From JAXMAO01 sp046350375 (GTDB lineage: Bacteria > Planctomycetota > Phycisphaerae > UBA1845 > UTPLA1): 7,730 nucleotides of DNA. Each line of letters starts with the position of its first letter. Within the stretch, counting starts at the first letter, position 1. The translations under genes and the position numbers were made by a program. Location of the stretch: positions 1 through 7,730 of the forward strand of contig JAXMAO010000021.1 of assembly GCA_046350375.1 (NCBI GenBank), read 5' to 3'. Of this stretch, positions 1-7,730 are shown piece after piece. The notes beneath the pieces are model-generated. The model was given only the letters and a program-made list of their open reading frames with translations. It ran no database searches and was not told where the DNA came from.

Positions 1-1341
1 CCCGAAGCCTGGGCGCCGCCGACCGAGCGCAGCTTCGTCGACCGGCCGCGCGCGCGGCTTGCCGACATGATCGCCGATCGGGTCGCCGACTGGATCAAGA
101 CGCCGCACACCCTGCTGTCGCGGAACCGGCCGATCCGGCCGGGCGACATCATGATCCTGGTGCGCCGGCGCGACGCGCTGGTGGGCGAGCTGGTGCGCGC
201 GCTGAAGGAGCGCCAGGTCGCCGTCGCGGGCGTCGACCGCATGGTGCTGACCGAGCAGCTCGCGGTCATGGACCTGATGGCGCTGGGCGAGACCCTGCTG
301 TTGCCCGATGACGACCTGACGCTTGCCACCGTCCTCAAATCGCCGCTGTTCGGCTTCGACGAGGACCAGCTCTTCGCCCTTGCGCGGGGGCGCCAGGGCA
401 GTCTCTGGGCGGCGCTCAACGCGCGCGCGGCGGCGGACGCGCAAGGCCCGGAGGCCAAGGCGCTGGCCGAACTCGACTGGCTGCTGAAGCGCGCCGATTT
501 CCTGTCGCCGCACGCGCTCTATGCCGAGGTGCTGAGCGCCAGGGGCGGGCGGGCCAGGCTGCTCGCGCGCCTGGGGCCGGATGCCGCCGACCCGCTGGAC
601 GAGTTCCTTGCCGCTACGCTGGCCTTCGAGCGCGCGCATCCCTCGTCGCTGCAGGGGTTCCTGGCGTGGCTGCATGCCGGCGCGGCCGAGATCAAGCGCG
701 ACCTGGACCAGACCGGCCGCGACGAGGTGCGCATCATGACCGTGCACGGCGCCAAGGGGCTGCAGGCACCGATCGTCATCCTGCCGGACACCGAGCAGGC
801 CGCGACCCGGCTGCCGGCGGTGCTGTGGTCCGACAACGGCCTGCCGATCTGGACGCCCCGCGTCGCGATGGCCGACCAGGTTGCCGCCGCCGCGCGGGCC
901 GCGAGCCGGGCGGCGCAGGACGAGGAATACCGCCGGCTGCTCTACGTCGCGCTGACCCGCGCGGAGGACCGCCTGATCGTCACCGGCTGGCACGGCCGCG
1001 GTTCGCCGCCGGAGGACTGCTGGTACAACCTGATCCAGCGCGGCGCCGCCGGGCTGGCGGAAGTTGCACCGCTGCTGGACCCCGCGTTTCCCGCGGAGGG
1101 CTGGAAGGGGCCCGCGCTGCGCCTGGCCAGCAAGCAGATCGACACGCCGACGCCGCGTGCGGAGGCGGCCGCGGCGCCGCCGCCGCCGCCGGTGCCGGCT
1201 TGGGCCCGGCATCCGCCGCCGCCCGAGCCCGATCCGCCGCGGCCGCTGGTGCCCTCGGCGCCCGAGCCGGAGGAGGGCGAGCCGCCGGTGCTGGCGCCGA
1301 TCGGGGCGGCGGAGCAGCGACGCTCTGCCGCGGCCGCCTGA
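1..1341 (+). CDS. addA: AddA helicase portion, 5'-partial, ends early at a frameshift
   Basis: This is the C-terminal half of the helicase part of AddA, the UvrD/Rep-type superfamily 1 helicase and nuclease subunit that processes double-strand breaks with AddB and loads RecA. The frame is open from base 1, so the true start lies upstream; the ATG at 67 is internal. Helicase motif V is visible at about 733-780 (IMTVHGAKGLQAPIVILPD) and motif VI at 937-960 (LLYVALTR followed by AEDRL). A Pro/Ala-rich linker follows at about 1160-1300, as is common before the nuclease domain in alphaproteobacterial AddA. The frame then stops at 1339-1341, too early for the family, because the expected continuation lies one frame away. 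addB would be expected upstream, outside the window. The family call is secure; whether the break is biological or a sequencing error is open. Confidence 0.93.
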   Translation, partial: PEAWAPPTERSFVDRPRARLADMIADRVADWIKTPHTLLSRNRPIRPGDIMILVRRRDALVGELVRALKERQVAVAGVDRMVLTEQLAVMDLMALGETLLLPDDDLTLATVLKSPLFGFDEDQLFALARGRQGSLWAALNARAAADAQGPEAKALAELDWLLKRADFLSPHALYAEVLSARGGRARLLARLGPDAADPLDEFLAATLAFERAHPSSLQGFLAWLHAGAAEIKRDLDQTGRDEVRIMTVHGAKGLQAPIVILPDTEQAATRLPAVLWSDNGLPIWTPRVAMADQVAAAARAASRAAQDEEYRRLLYVALTRAEDRLIVTGWHGRGSPPEDCWYNLIQRGAAGLAEVAPLLDPAFPAEGWKGPALRLASKQIDTPTPRAEAAAAPPPPPVPAWARHPPPPEPDPPRPLVPSAPEPEEGEPPVLAPIGAAEQRRSAAAA

Positions 1342-1838
1342 TCCACCGTCTGCTGCAGGTCCTGCCCGAATTGCCGCCCGCGCAGCGCCGCGCCGGCGCG
1401 TCGAAGCTTGCGGACCGCTTTGGCCGCGACCTGGCGGCCGAGGCGCGTGCCGATATCGCCGCGGCCGCGCTGGGCGTGATCGAGCATCCCGACCTCGCGC
1501 CGCTGTTCGCGCCCGGCAGCCGCGCCGAGGCGGCGATCGTGGGGCGGGTCGGGGGACGCGTGCTGTCCGGCCAGATCGACCGCATCGTGGTGCAGCAGGG
1601 CCAGGTGCTGGTGGTGGACTACAAGACGAATCGCCCGCCGCCCCGGCGGGTCGAGGACGTGCCGGCGATCTACTTGCGCCAAATGGCGGCCTACCGCGCG
1701 GCGATCGCCGCGGTCTATCCCGGCCGGACCGTCAAGGCCGTGCTGTTGTGGACGGACGGGCCTTCCGCGATGGCGCTGCCCGATGCGCTGCTCGACCGCT
1801 TCGACCCCTCGCGGATGCGTGACGCCGCGCCGCCTTGA
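1320..1838 (+). pseudogene. addA: AddA C-terminal RecB-family nuclease domain, displaced into the -1 frame
   Basis: This is the rest of AddA, read in the frame of position 1320. It opens with CRGRLIHRLLQVLPELPP, the usual lead-in to the AddA nuclease domain. The RecB/PD-(D/E)XK signature follows: GQIDRI at about 1569-1586, then VVDYKTN with its metal-binding Asp at 1617-1619 and catalytic Lys at 1623-1625, and the Q-x-x-x-Y motif (QMAAY) at about 1680-1694. The natural end is TGA at 1836-1838. There is no good independent start or ribosome binding site at its head, so it is unlikely to be a separate gene. With one base restored near 1322-1326 the junction reads EQRRFCRGRLIH, which matches the family. 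If the break is real, the cell would make AddA without its nuclease. Confidence 0.85.
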
Positions 1839-1901
1839 CGCTGGCCGGGTAGGCTCCCTACATATGTGCCAATAACGTTCACTGAGACCGGAAAATTCGC
1901 C

Positions 1902-2225
1902 ATGACCCCCAGGAAAGTAACGGAAACCTCGTTCGATTCCGACGTGCTTAAGTCGCCCGAGCCGGTATTGGTCGACTTCTGGGCCGAATGGTGCGGTCCG
2001 TGCCGCGCGATCGCGCCGTCGCTCGAGGACATGTCGAAGGACATGGCGGGCAAGGTCACGGTGGCCAAGGTGAACATCGACGAGAACCCGTCGATCGCCA
2101 GCAAGTACCAGATCCGCAGCATTCCCACGCTGATGCTGTTCAAGAACGGCAAGCCGGTGGCGACCCGCATGGGCTCGCTGCCCAAGCAGGCGCTTTACCA
2201 GTGGGTGGAGCAGTCGATCGCCTGA
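1902..2225 (+). CDS. trxA: Thioredoxin (TrxA)
   Basis: This is a cytoplasmic thioredoxin, which reduces protein disulfides and is recycled by thioredoxin reductase with NADPH. The active site WCGPC is at residues 30-34, with redox cysteines 31 and 34. The buried acid is Asp25 in LVDFW, the cis-proline is Pro75 in SIPTL, and VNIDENP (58-64) is typical of the family. I choose the ATG at 1902 (107 residues, starting MTPRKVTETSF) because the classic TrxA N-terminus aligns there. A GTG at 1866 would add 12 residues with no thioredoxin character. Only a weak purine patch (GGAAAA, about 1891) precedes the ATG. The gene lies 63 bases after the end of addA and 13 bases before the next gene on the same strand. 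All key residues are intact. Confidence 0.97.
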   Translation: MTPRKVTETSFDSDVLKSPEPVLVDFWAEWCGPCRAIAPSLEDMSKDMAGKVTVAKVNIDENPSIASKYQIRSIPTLMLFKNGKPVATRMGSLPKQALYQWVEQSIA

Positions 2226-2238
2226 CGCCTGTGCGGCC

Positions 2239-2718
2239 GTGGCCTTCGTCTACGAGGGCTGCTGGATCTTCTGCAGCAATCCCGGCCTCTGGGCGATCGA
2301 CAAGTTCCTGCTGAGCGGCCCGCGCGACGACAGCTGGGGCGTGCCGCTGTGCCAGGCGCGCCATTTCGCCCGCGGCCAGCGCGGCTTCATCCGCGTGGGC
2401 GTCGATTCCCGCACCAAGAAGCAGCTTGAAGGCCGACCGCGCATGCGGCCGGGGATCTACGCGCATTGCGAAGTGCGCTCGGCCGCGCGGCCGGACACCG
2501 ACAAGCCCGATCCCTACTGGTACGAGACGCCGACGGACCGCGTGCGTCCCAGCGTCAAATTGCGCTACCTGCGCTCCTTCCTCGACAAGCCGCTGTTGAT
2601 CGACACGCTGCGCCTGATCGCGCCGGACATCGATCCGCTGGTGCTGCGCGGCTTCCGCCAGGCGAGCTTCCCGATCTCCCGGAAGACCTATCGACGCCTG
2701 CTGGAGCTGCTGGACTAG
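2239..2718 (+). CDS. Probable EVE-domain (PUA-like fold) protein
   Basis: This 159-residue soluble protein has no signal peptide or membrane segment. I read it as a stand-alone EVE domain. The N-terminal strand has the family pattern W-I-F-x-x-N-P (residues 9-15). A central W33 is followed by the basic, turn-rich ARGQRGF (45-50 region), then PGIYAHCEV (71-79). The C-terminal part has FRQASFPISRKTYRRLLELL, like the closing segment of EVE proteins. EVE belongs to the PUA-like superfamily with YTH and ASCH domains and is proposed to read modified bases in DNA or RNA; the ligand here is unknown. The start is taken as GTG at 2239 because no in-frame ATG lies earlier, and no clear Shine-Dalgarno is seen. 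Being 13 bases behind trxA, it is probably co-transcribed. The family call comes from pattern recognition only; an ASCH or other PUA-like protein is the main alternative. Confidence 0.6.
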   Translation: MAFVYEGCWIFCSNPGLWAIDKFLLSGPRDDSWGVPLCQARHFARGQRGFIRVGVDSRTKKQLEGRPRMRPGIYAHCEVRSAARPDTDKPDPYWYETPTDRVRPSVKLRYLRSFLDKPLLIDTLRLIAPDIDPLVLRGFRQASFPISRKTYRRLLELLD

Positions 2719-4022
2719 TCGTTCTCGCTCAGCACCACGCCCGCGAGATAGAGCGAGCCGCAAATCAGTACGCGCGCAGGTCCCTGTCCGGCGGCGACGA
2801 TCGCCCTGATCGCCGCCGCCACGTCGACGGCGGGGGCGGCCGCGATACCGCAGGCTCGCGCGTTGGCGGCCGACTGCTCGGCCGATACCGTCGCCTGGGC
2901 GCCGGGGATGTCGACCGCCTGCAATCCCGTGACCAGCGGCGCCAATGGTTGCAGGAAGCCCTTGGGCTCCTTCGTGTTCAGCATGCCGTAGACCAGGTGC
3001 AGCGGCCGGTCGCGCCATCCCTTGGCGACCTCGGCCAGCACCTCGCCGCAACCCGCGTTGTGCCCGCCGTCCAGCCACAATTCCCAGCCCGGCGGCAGCA
3101 TCTCGACAAGCGGGCCGCGGCGCAGGCGCTGCAGCCGCGCCGGCCATTCGACCGTCGTCATGGCGCGCCTGATGTCGGCCTCGCTCACGGGAATGGCCTC
3201 CAGCATCTCCAGGCAGGCGATCGCCGCGCCGGCATTGATGACCTGGTGCGCGCCGAAGAGCGCGGGCCGCGGCAGGTCGAAGGCGAAGCGCCTGCCGTCG
3301 TAGCGCATCCCCTTGCCCGTCGTCCGGCAGCGCCATTCGATGCCGGCGCGATAGAGCGGCGCGTGCAACGCCGTCGCGCGCGCTTCCAGCACGGCCTCGG
3401 CGTCGCGCGGCTGCGGCGCCAGCACCGCCGGTGCGCCCGGCTTGAAGATGCCGGCCTTCTCGGCCGCGATCTTCGCCAGCGTGTCGCCCAGGTGGTCCAT
3501 GTGGTCCATCGAGATCGGCGTGATCGCGGTGACGGCCGGCCGGTCGATCACGTTGGTGGTGTCCAGCCGCCCGCCCATGCCGGTCTCCAGCAGCACCGCG
3601 TCGGCCGGCACGCGCGCGAAGCAGAGGAACGCCGCGCAGGTCGTGATCTCGAAGAAGGTGATCGGCTCGCCCGCGTTGACGCGCTCGCACTCCTCAAGCG
3701 CGTCCACAAGCGCGTCCTCGCCGATCGTCTTTCCGGCCAGGCGGATGCGCTCGTGGAAGCGCACGAGATGCGGCGAGGTGTAGACGTGGCAGCGCCGGCC
3801 CGACGCCTCGATCGCCGCGCGCAGATAGGCGACGGTCGAGCCCTTGCCGTTGGTGCCGGCGACATGCACGACCGGCGGCAGCTTCTTGTGCGGATCGCCC
3901 AGCCGGCCGAGCAGCCGCAGCACGCGGTGGAGCGACAGGTCGATCAGCTTGGGGTGCAGCGTCAACAGCCGCGCCAGCACCTCGTCGCTGCGCACGGGCC
4001 TGCGGGCGGGGGCGGCGATCAT
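2715..4022 (-). CDS. folC: Bifunctional dihydrofolate synthase / folylpolyglutamate synthase (FolC)
   Basis: FolC joins glutamate to dihydropteroate using ATP, then extends the polyglutamate tail of folates. It is a Mur-ligase-type cytoplasmic enzyme. Numbered from the upstream GTG at 4025, the P-loop GTNGKGST is at about 57-64, TSPHL at 83-87, ETGMGGRLDTTN at 147-158, and the ligase motif around ISMDHMDHLGDT with IAAEKAGIFK at 171-195. The C-terminal domain carries DGGHN (319-323), a variant of the usual DGAHN, and GSLYLAG (423-429). The length of about 435 residues is normal. I use the ATG at 4022, whose first base is also the last base of the accD stop (TGATG); GTG at 4025 is an alternative with a four-base overlap. 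Either way, translation is coupled to accD. The stop TAG lies in a CTAG shared with the opposing gene. Confidence 0.95.
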   Translation of the reverse strand: MIAAPARRPVRSDEVLARLLTLHPKLIDLSLHRVLRLLGRLGDPHKKLPPVVHVAGTNGKGSTVAYLRAAIEASGRRCHVYTSPHLVRFHERIRLAGKTIGEDALVDALEECERVNAGEPITFFEITTCAAFLCFARVPADAVLLETGMGGRLDTTNVIDRPAVTAITPISMDHMDHLGDTLAKIAAEKAGIFKPGAPAVLAPQPRDAEAVLEARATALHAPLYRAGIEWRCRTTGKGMRYDGRRFAFDLPRPALFGAHQVINAGAAIACLEMLEAIPVSEADIRRAMTTVEWPARLQRLRRGPLVEMLPPGWELWLDGGHNAGCGEVLAEVAKGWRDRPLHLVYGMLNTKEPKGFLQPLAPLVTGLQAVDIPGAQATVSAEQSAANARACGIAAAPAVDVAAAIRAIVAAGQGPARVLICGSLYLAGVVLSEND

Positions 4023-4981
4023 CACTCGCCCGGCGCTGGTGTCCCTGGGCCGGGCGTGCCCGCGCCGGGCGGCCCCGGATTGCCGGTCGGCGCGGCTGCG
4101 GCTTCCGCGAAGGGCAGCACCTCCGCGCTGGGCTCGCGCCGCAGCAGCAGGCCCAGGACGCGTGCGATCGTCGGCCGCAGGTCCTTACGCCGCACCACCA
4201 TGTCGACCATGCCGTGGTCCAGCAGGTATTCCGCGCGCTGGAACCCCTCGGGCAGGGTCTCGCGGATCGTCTCCTCGATCACCCGCGCGCCGGCGAAGCC
4301 GACGACCGCGCCCGGCTCGGCGATGGTGATGTCCGCCACCATGGCGAAGGAGGCGGACACGCCACCCGTGGTCGGGTCGGTCAGCACGACGATGTAGGGC
4401 AGGCCTGCCTCGCGCAGCTTGCCGGCGGCGATCACCGTGCGCGGCATCTGCATCAGCGACAGGATGCCCTCCTGCATGCGCGCCCCGCCCGAGGCCGGGA
4501 TCACGATCATCGGCGCCTGCTGCAATTCGGCCAGGTGCGCGGCCGCGATCAGCGCCTCGCCCACCGCCGTGCCCATCGATCCGCCCATGAAGCCGAACTC
4601 GAAGGTCGCGATGACGGTCTGGATGCCGCCGACCGTGCCGTGCGCGACGATCACCGCGTCGCTCTCGCCCGAACGGGACTGCGCGTCCTTCAGCCGATCG
4701 CCATAGCGCTTCTGGTCGCGGAAGCGCAGCGGATCGGCCGGCGTCTTCGGCAATTCGATGCGCTGGTACTTGCCCTCGTCGAACAAGGTTGCCAGGCGCC
4801 GCTTGGCGTCGATGCGCAGGTGATGGCCGCAGCTCGTGCAGACGAACAGCGCGGCGTCCAGGTCGCGGTGGAACAGCATCTGTCCGCAGCCCGGGCACTT
4901 GTGCCACAGATTGTCAGCGGTATCGGTCTTGCTGACCAGCGCGCGGATCTTCGGGCGGACGAAGTTGGTGAGCCAGTTCAT
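4022..4981 (-). CDS. accD: Acetyl-CoA carboxylase carboxyltransferase subunit beta (AccD)
   Basis: AccD pairs with AccA to transfer the carboxyl group from biotin to acetyl-CoA, giving malonyl-CoA for fatty acid synthesis. The N-terminal four-cysteine zinc ribbon is complete: C29, C32, C48 and C51 (CPGC and CTSC). The crotonase-like carboxyltransferase core follows, with GGSMGTAVGEA (133-143), SGGARMQEG (164-172) and TTGGVSASFA (204-213). The core ends near residue 290 with FAEAA. The last 20 or so residues form a low-complexity Pro/Gly/Ala/Thr tail (GPPGAGTPGPGTPAPGE) not needed for catalysis. The ATG at 4981 lies 12 bases after the trpA stop with no strong Shine-Dalgarno, so reinitiation after trpA is likely. 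accA is not in the window. In Escherichia coli the zinc region of this subunit binds its own mRNA; that is not shown here. Confidence 0.97.
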   Translation of the reverse strand: MNWLTNFVRPKIRALVSKTDTADNLWHKCPGCGQMLFHRDLDAALFVCTSCGHHLRIDAKRRLATLFDEGKYQRIELPKTPADPLRFRDQKRYGDRLKDAQSRSGESDAVIVAHGTVGGIQTVIATFEFGFMGGSMGTAVGEALIAAAHLAELQQAPMIVIPASGGARMQEGILSLMQMPRTVIAAGKLREAGLPYIVVLTDPTTGGVSASFAMVADITIAEPGAVVGFAGARVIEETIRETLPEGFQRAEYLLDHGMVDMVVRRKDLRPTIARVLGLLLRREPSAEVLPFAEAAAAPTGNPGPPGAGTPGPGTPAPGE

Positions 4982-4993
4982 CTGAAGCCGATT

Positions 4994-5826
4994 CTAGCGC
5001 CGCGCGCCGCGCACGCTTTTGGCGAGGAGCGACACCTGTTTCAGCACCGCCGCCGTCACCCCGGGCCTGGCCTTGCCGGTCTTGCCGACATGGTCGGCCA
5101 CGATCTGCACGATGGCCGAGCCCACCACCGCCGCGTCGGCCACGCGCGCCGCCTCGGCCGCCTGCTTGGGCGTCTTGATGCCGAAGCCCACGGCGATCGG
5201 CAGCTGGGTGTGCCGCTTCAGGCGCTTGACCGCCTGCTCGATCGACTGCGCGGCCGCCGAGCGCGTGCCGGTGATGCCGAGGATCGCCACGTAGTAGACG
5301 AAGCCAGAGGTGTTGGCGAGCACGGTCGGCAGGCGCTTGTCGTCCGTTGTCGGCGTCGCCAGGCGGATGAAGTTCAGCCCCGCTTTCATCGCCGGCACGC
5401 AGAGCTCGTCGTCGTGCTCGGGCGGCAGGTCGACGATGATGAGACCGTCCACGCCCGCCGCCTTGGCGTCGGCGAGGAACCTGTCGACGCCGTAGATGTA
5501 GATGGGGTTGTAGTAGCCCATCAGCACGATCGGCGTGGCATCGTCCTGGCGGCGGAAGGCCCTGACCAACGCCAGGGTCTTCTTCATCGTCTGGCCGTTC
5601 TTGAGCGCGCGCAGCGAGGAGGCCTGGACCGCCGGGCCGTCGGCCATCGGATCCGAGAAGGGCATGCCCAGCTCGATCACGTCGGCGCCCGCGCCGGGCA
5701 GGCCGGCCAGAATCTTCGCCGACGCATTCGCGTCGGGATCGCCCGCGGTCACGAACGCCACCAGCCCGGCGCGTCCCTCGGCCTTCAACGCGGCGAAACG
5801 CTGCTGCAACCGGCCGTTGGCGGCGC

Positions 5827-5830
<4 letters not shown>
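4994..5830 (-). CDS. trpA: Tryptophan synthase alpha subunit (TrpA)
   Basis: TrpA cleaves indole-3-glycerol phosphate to indole and glyceraldehyde 3-phosphate; indole is channelled to TrpB in the alpha2-beta2 complex. This TIM-barrel protein has 278 residues, a normal length. The catalytic acids are present: E53 in VIELGMPFSD and D64 in MADGPAVQ, matching E. coli E49 and D60. Other family marks are LMGYYNPI (103-110), IIVDLPPE (131-138), the loop GITGTR (185-190) and the phosphate-binding GFGI (215-218) and VGSAIV (236-241). The ATG at 5830 overlaps the trpB stop as ATGA. A good ribosome binding site, GGGGG, sits at 5838-5842, seven bases upstream and inside the last trpB codons, which supports this start. 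The open frame continues far upstream only as a shadow of trpB. Confidence 0.98.
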
Positions 5831-7035
<1,205 letters not shown>

Positions 7036-7177
7036 CGAACGCCCCGGTCCCGCTAAAGCCTTGTGGGACAAAGATTAACCGCAAAAATGGGCGGGCGACG
7101 GAAGCTCCCAAACTTCCATCAGCCGCGCCGCCGTTGTCTTAGAGGAGAGCGGCCGGAATCACAAGTCGTGCCGCTGA
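7036..7177 (-). promoter_or_regulatory. Leader region of trpB, possible promoter or attenuator-like structure
   Basis: This gap lies between the hydrolase remnant stop and the trpB start. Its part at about 7058-7088 is visibly richer in A and T than the rest of the window. Two hairpins can be drawn on the trpB-coding strand. One pairs 7113-7120 with 7097-7104 (eight pairs, one G-U, eight-base loop). The other pairs 7068-7073 with 7059-7064 (six pairs, one G-U, three-base loop). The first is followed after about nine bases by a run of five T (7083-7087 region), too far for a standard terminator. A TTGCGG near 7078-7083 could be a -35 element, but no good -10 sits at the right spacing. Regulation here is possible, not demonstrated. 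Confidence 0.25.
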
Positions 7178-7494
7178 CTACAGCCCCTTCATGAACTCGC
7201 CCAGATGCGCACCCCAGAGCTGGGGTTGAGTCAGGTTTTGGTGGCCGAGGGTCTTGTCGGTCGGCGGCATCATCACCAGCCGCACGTTCGGCACGCGCTT
7301 CAGCTCGGTCTCCAGCGCCTTCAATTCGACCGCATTGATCAGGTCGTCGGTGAAAGCGATCGACAGCAGCTTGGCCTTTATCTTCCCGAGATCCGGCCCG
7401 GGATTGTAGTCGTAGGAGGAGTCCCACCAGTACATGTAGTCGTTGGCATCCAGGTTCTTGCGCGCGGTCTCGACCTGGCGGTCATAGAAGGCGC
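7178..7494 (-). pseudogene. 3' remnant of a MetX-like alpha/beta hydrolase gene
   Basis: This frame encodes only the last hundred or so residues of an alpha/beta hydrolase of the homoserine O-acetyltransferase-like group. Recognisable similarity starts around AFYDRQVETARKNLDAND (from about 7490) and continues through YDYNPGPDLGKIKAKLL, AFTDDLIN and TLGHQN. The catalytic acid (Asp at 7346-7348 or 7343-7345) and the catalytic His (7241-7243) are present. The N-terminal two thirds, including the nucleophile-serine elbow, is absent: upstream DNA is trpF. The stop is TAG at 7178-7180. There is no credible start; the ATG at 7435 lies inside the domain and has no ribosome binding site. I infer a gene cut off by rearrangement, probably inactive. 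A small standalone protein from 7435 (85 residues) is formally possible but would lack a catalytic serine. Confidence 0.65.
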
Positions 7495-7730
7495 TCAGCC
7501 CGTTGCGCCCCTGGCCGCGCGGATGAAGGCGAGAATCTTGGCCGGGTCCTTGTGGCCGGGGTGCGTCTCCACACCCGAGGAGACATCGACGCAGGGTGGG
7601 CCGGCAACGCGGATCGCCTCGGCGACGTTGCCGGGGTCGAGGCCGCCGGCCAGCATCCAGGGCTTGGCGAAGCGCCGGCCCTTGAGCAGCGTCCAGTCGA
7701 ATCGCGCGGCATTGCCACCGGGCAGCGCGC
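7495..7730 (-). CDS. trpF: Phosphoribosylanthranilate isomerase (TrpF), C-terminal part
   Basis: TrpF converts phosphoribosylanthranilate to its carboxyphenylamino-deoxyribulose isomer in tryptophan synthesis. Only the last 77 codons and the stop (TGA, 7497-7495) are in the window; the start lies beyond 7730. The family's C-terminal pattern is clear: GGNAARFDWTLL, then PWMLAGGLDPGNVAEAIR with the phosphate-binding glycines, then VDVSSGVETHPGHKDP and a final helix ILAFIRAARG. The C-terminus has normal length, so trpF seems intact at this end. It is the first gene seen of the leftward trpF-trpB-trpA-accD-folC block, but unlike most relatives it is parted from trpB by a long gap holding a hydrolase remnant. 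Confidence 0.93.
   Translation of the reverse strand, partial: ALPGGNAARFDWTLLKGRRFAKPWMLAGGLDPGNVAEAIRVAGPPCVDVSSGVETHPGHKDPAKILAFIRAARGATG

Noticed and set aside
1160..1300. GC-rich CCG/CGC repeats in the addA linker, considered as a functional repeat.
   Set aside because: They encode a Pro/Ala-rich interdomain linker and show no regular unit.
1295..1345. Programmed -1 frameshifting in addA as an expression mechanism.
   Set aside because: No canonical slippery heptamer is seen at the junction, and AddA is normally a single uninterrupted protein; a missing base is simpler.
1848..1862. Short inverted repeat GTAGG-CTC-CCTAC between addA and trxA, considered as a terminator.
   Set aside because: The stem has only five pairs and no T-run follows on either strand, so it is likely chance in GC-rich DNA.
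1866..1901. Longer trxA start at GTG 1866.
   Set aside because: The 12 added residues do not resemble thioredoxin N-termini, whereas ATG 1902 aligns with the family.
7036..7071. Longer trpB start at TTG 7071.
   Set aside because: The ATG at 7035 gives the standard TrpB N-terminus, and the extra residues lie in the putative leader hairpin region.
7482..7718. Minus-strand open frame starting with an ATG at 7718.
   Set aside because: It is a shadow of trpF; the conserved LAGGL and VDVSSGVE motifs are in another frame.

Overview
The window is GC-rich chromosomal DNA with the gene content and order of an alphaproteobacterium. A Rhizobiales- or Rhodospirillales-type genome fits, but the genus cannot be fixed from sequence alone. 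Two convergent gene blocks meet at about position 2715. I see no tRNA, rRNA, CRISPR array, insertion sequence or transposase.

Left block, plus strand. The window opens inside addA, the helicase-nuclease subunit of the AddAB double-strand-break repair complex. Its reading frame is broken near 1320-1327: the helicase part runs into a stop at 1339-1341, and the RecB-family nuclease domain continues in the -1 frame to 1838. Restoring one base rejoins the two halves. Next come trxA (thioredoxin, 1902-2225) and, 13 bases later, a 159-residue protein (2239-2718) that I read as an EVE-domain (PUA-like fold) protein. Its stop overlaps the folC stop of the opposite strand in a shared CTAG.

Right block, minus strand, read right to left. 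The order is trpF (3' end only), a 3' remnant of a MetX-like alpha/beta hydrolase gene, trpB, trpA, accD and folC. trpF, trpB and trpA carry out late steps of tryptophan synthesis, accD makes the beta carboxyltransferase subunit of acetyl-CoA carboxylase, and folC makes the folate-glutamylating enzyme. From trpB to folC the genes are tightly packed (ATGA overlap trpB/trpA, 12 bases trpA/accD, TGATG overlap accD/folC), so they are almost certainly one transcript with coupled translation. The grouping trpFBA-accD-folC facing trxA-addA is a known alphaproteobacterial arrangement, not a new system.

The unusual points are the addA frameshift, the EVE-like gene at the convergence point, and the 459-base trpF-trpB gap filled by a decayed hydrolase 3' end. 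I found no convincing undescribed defence, mobile or regulatory system.
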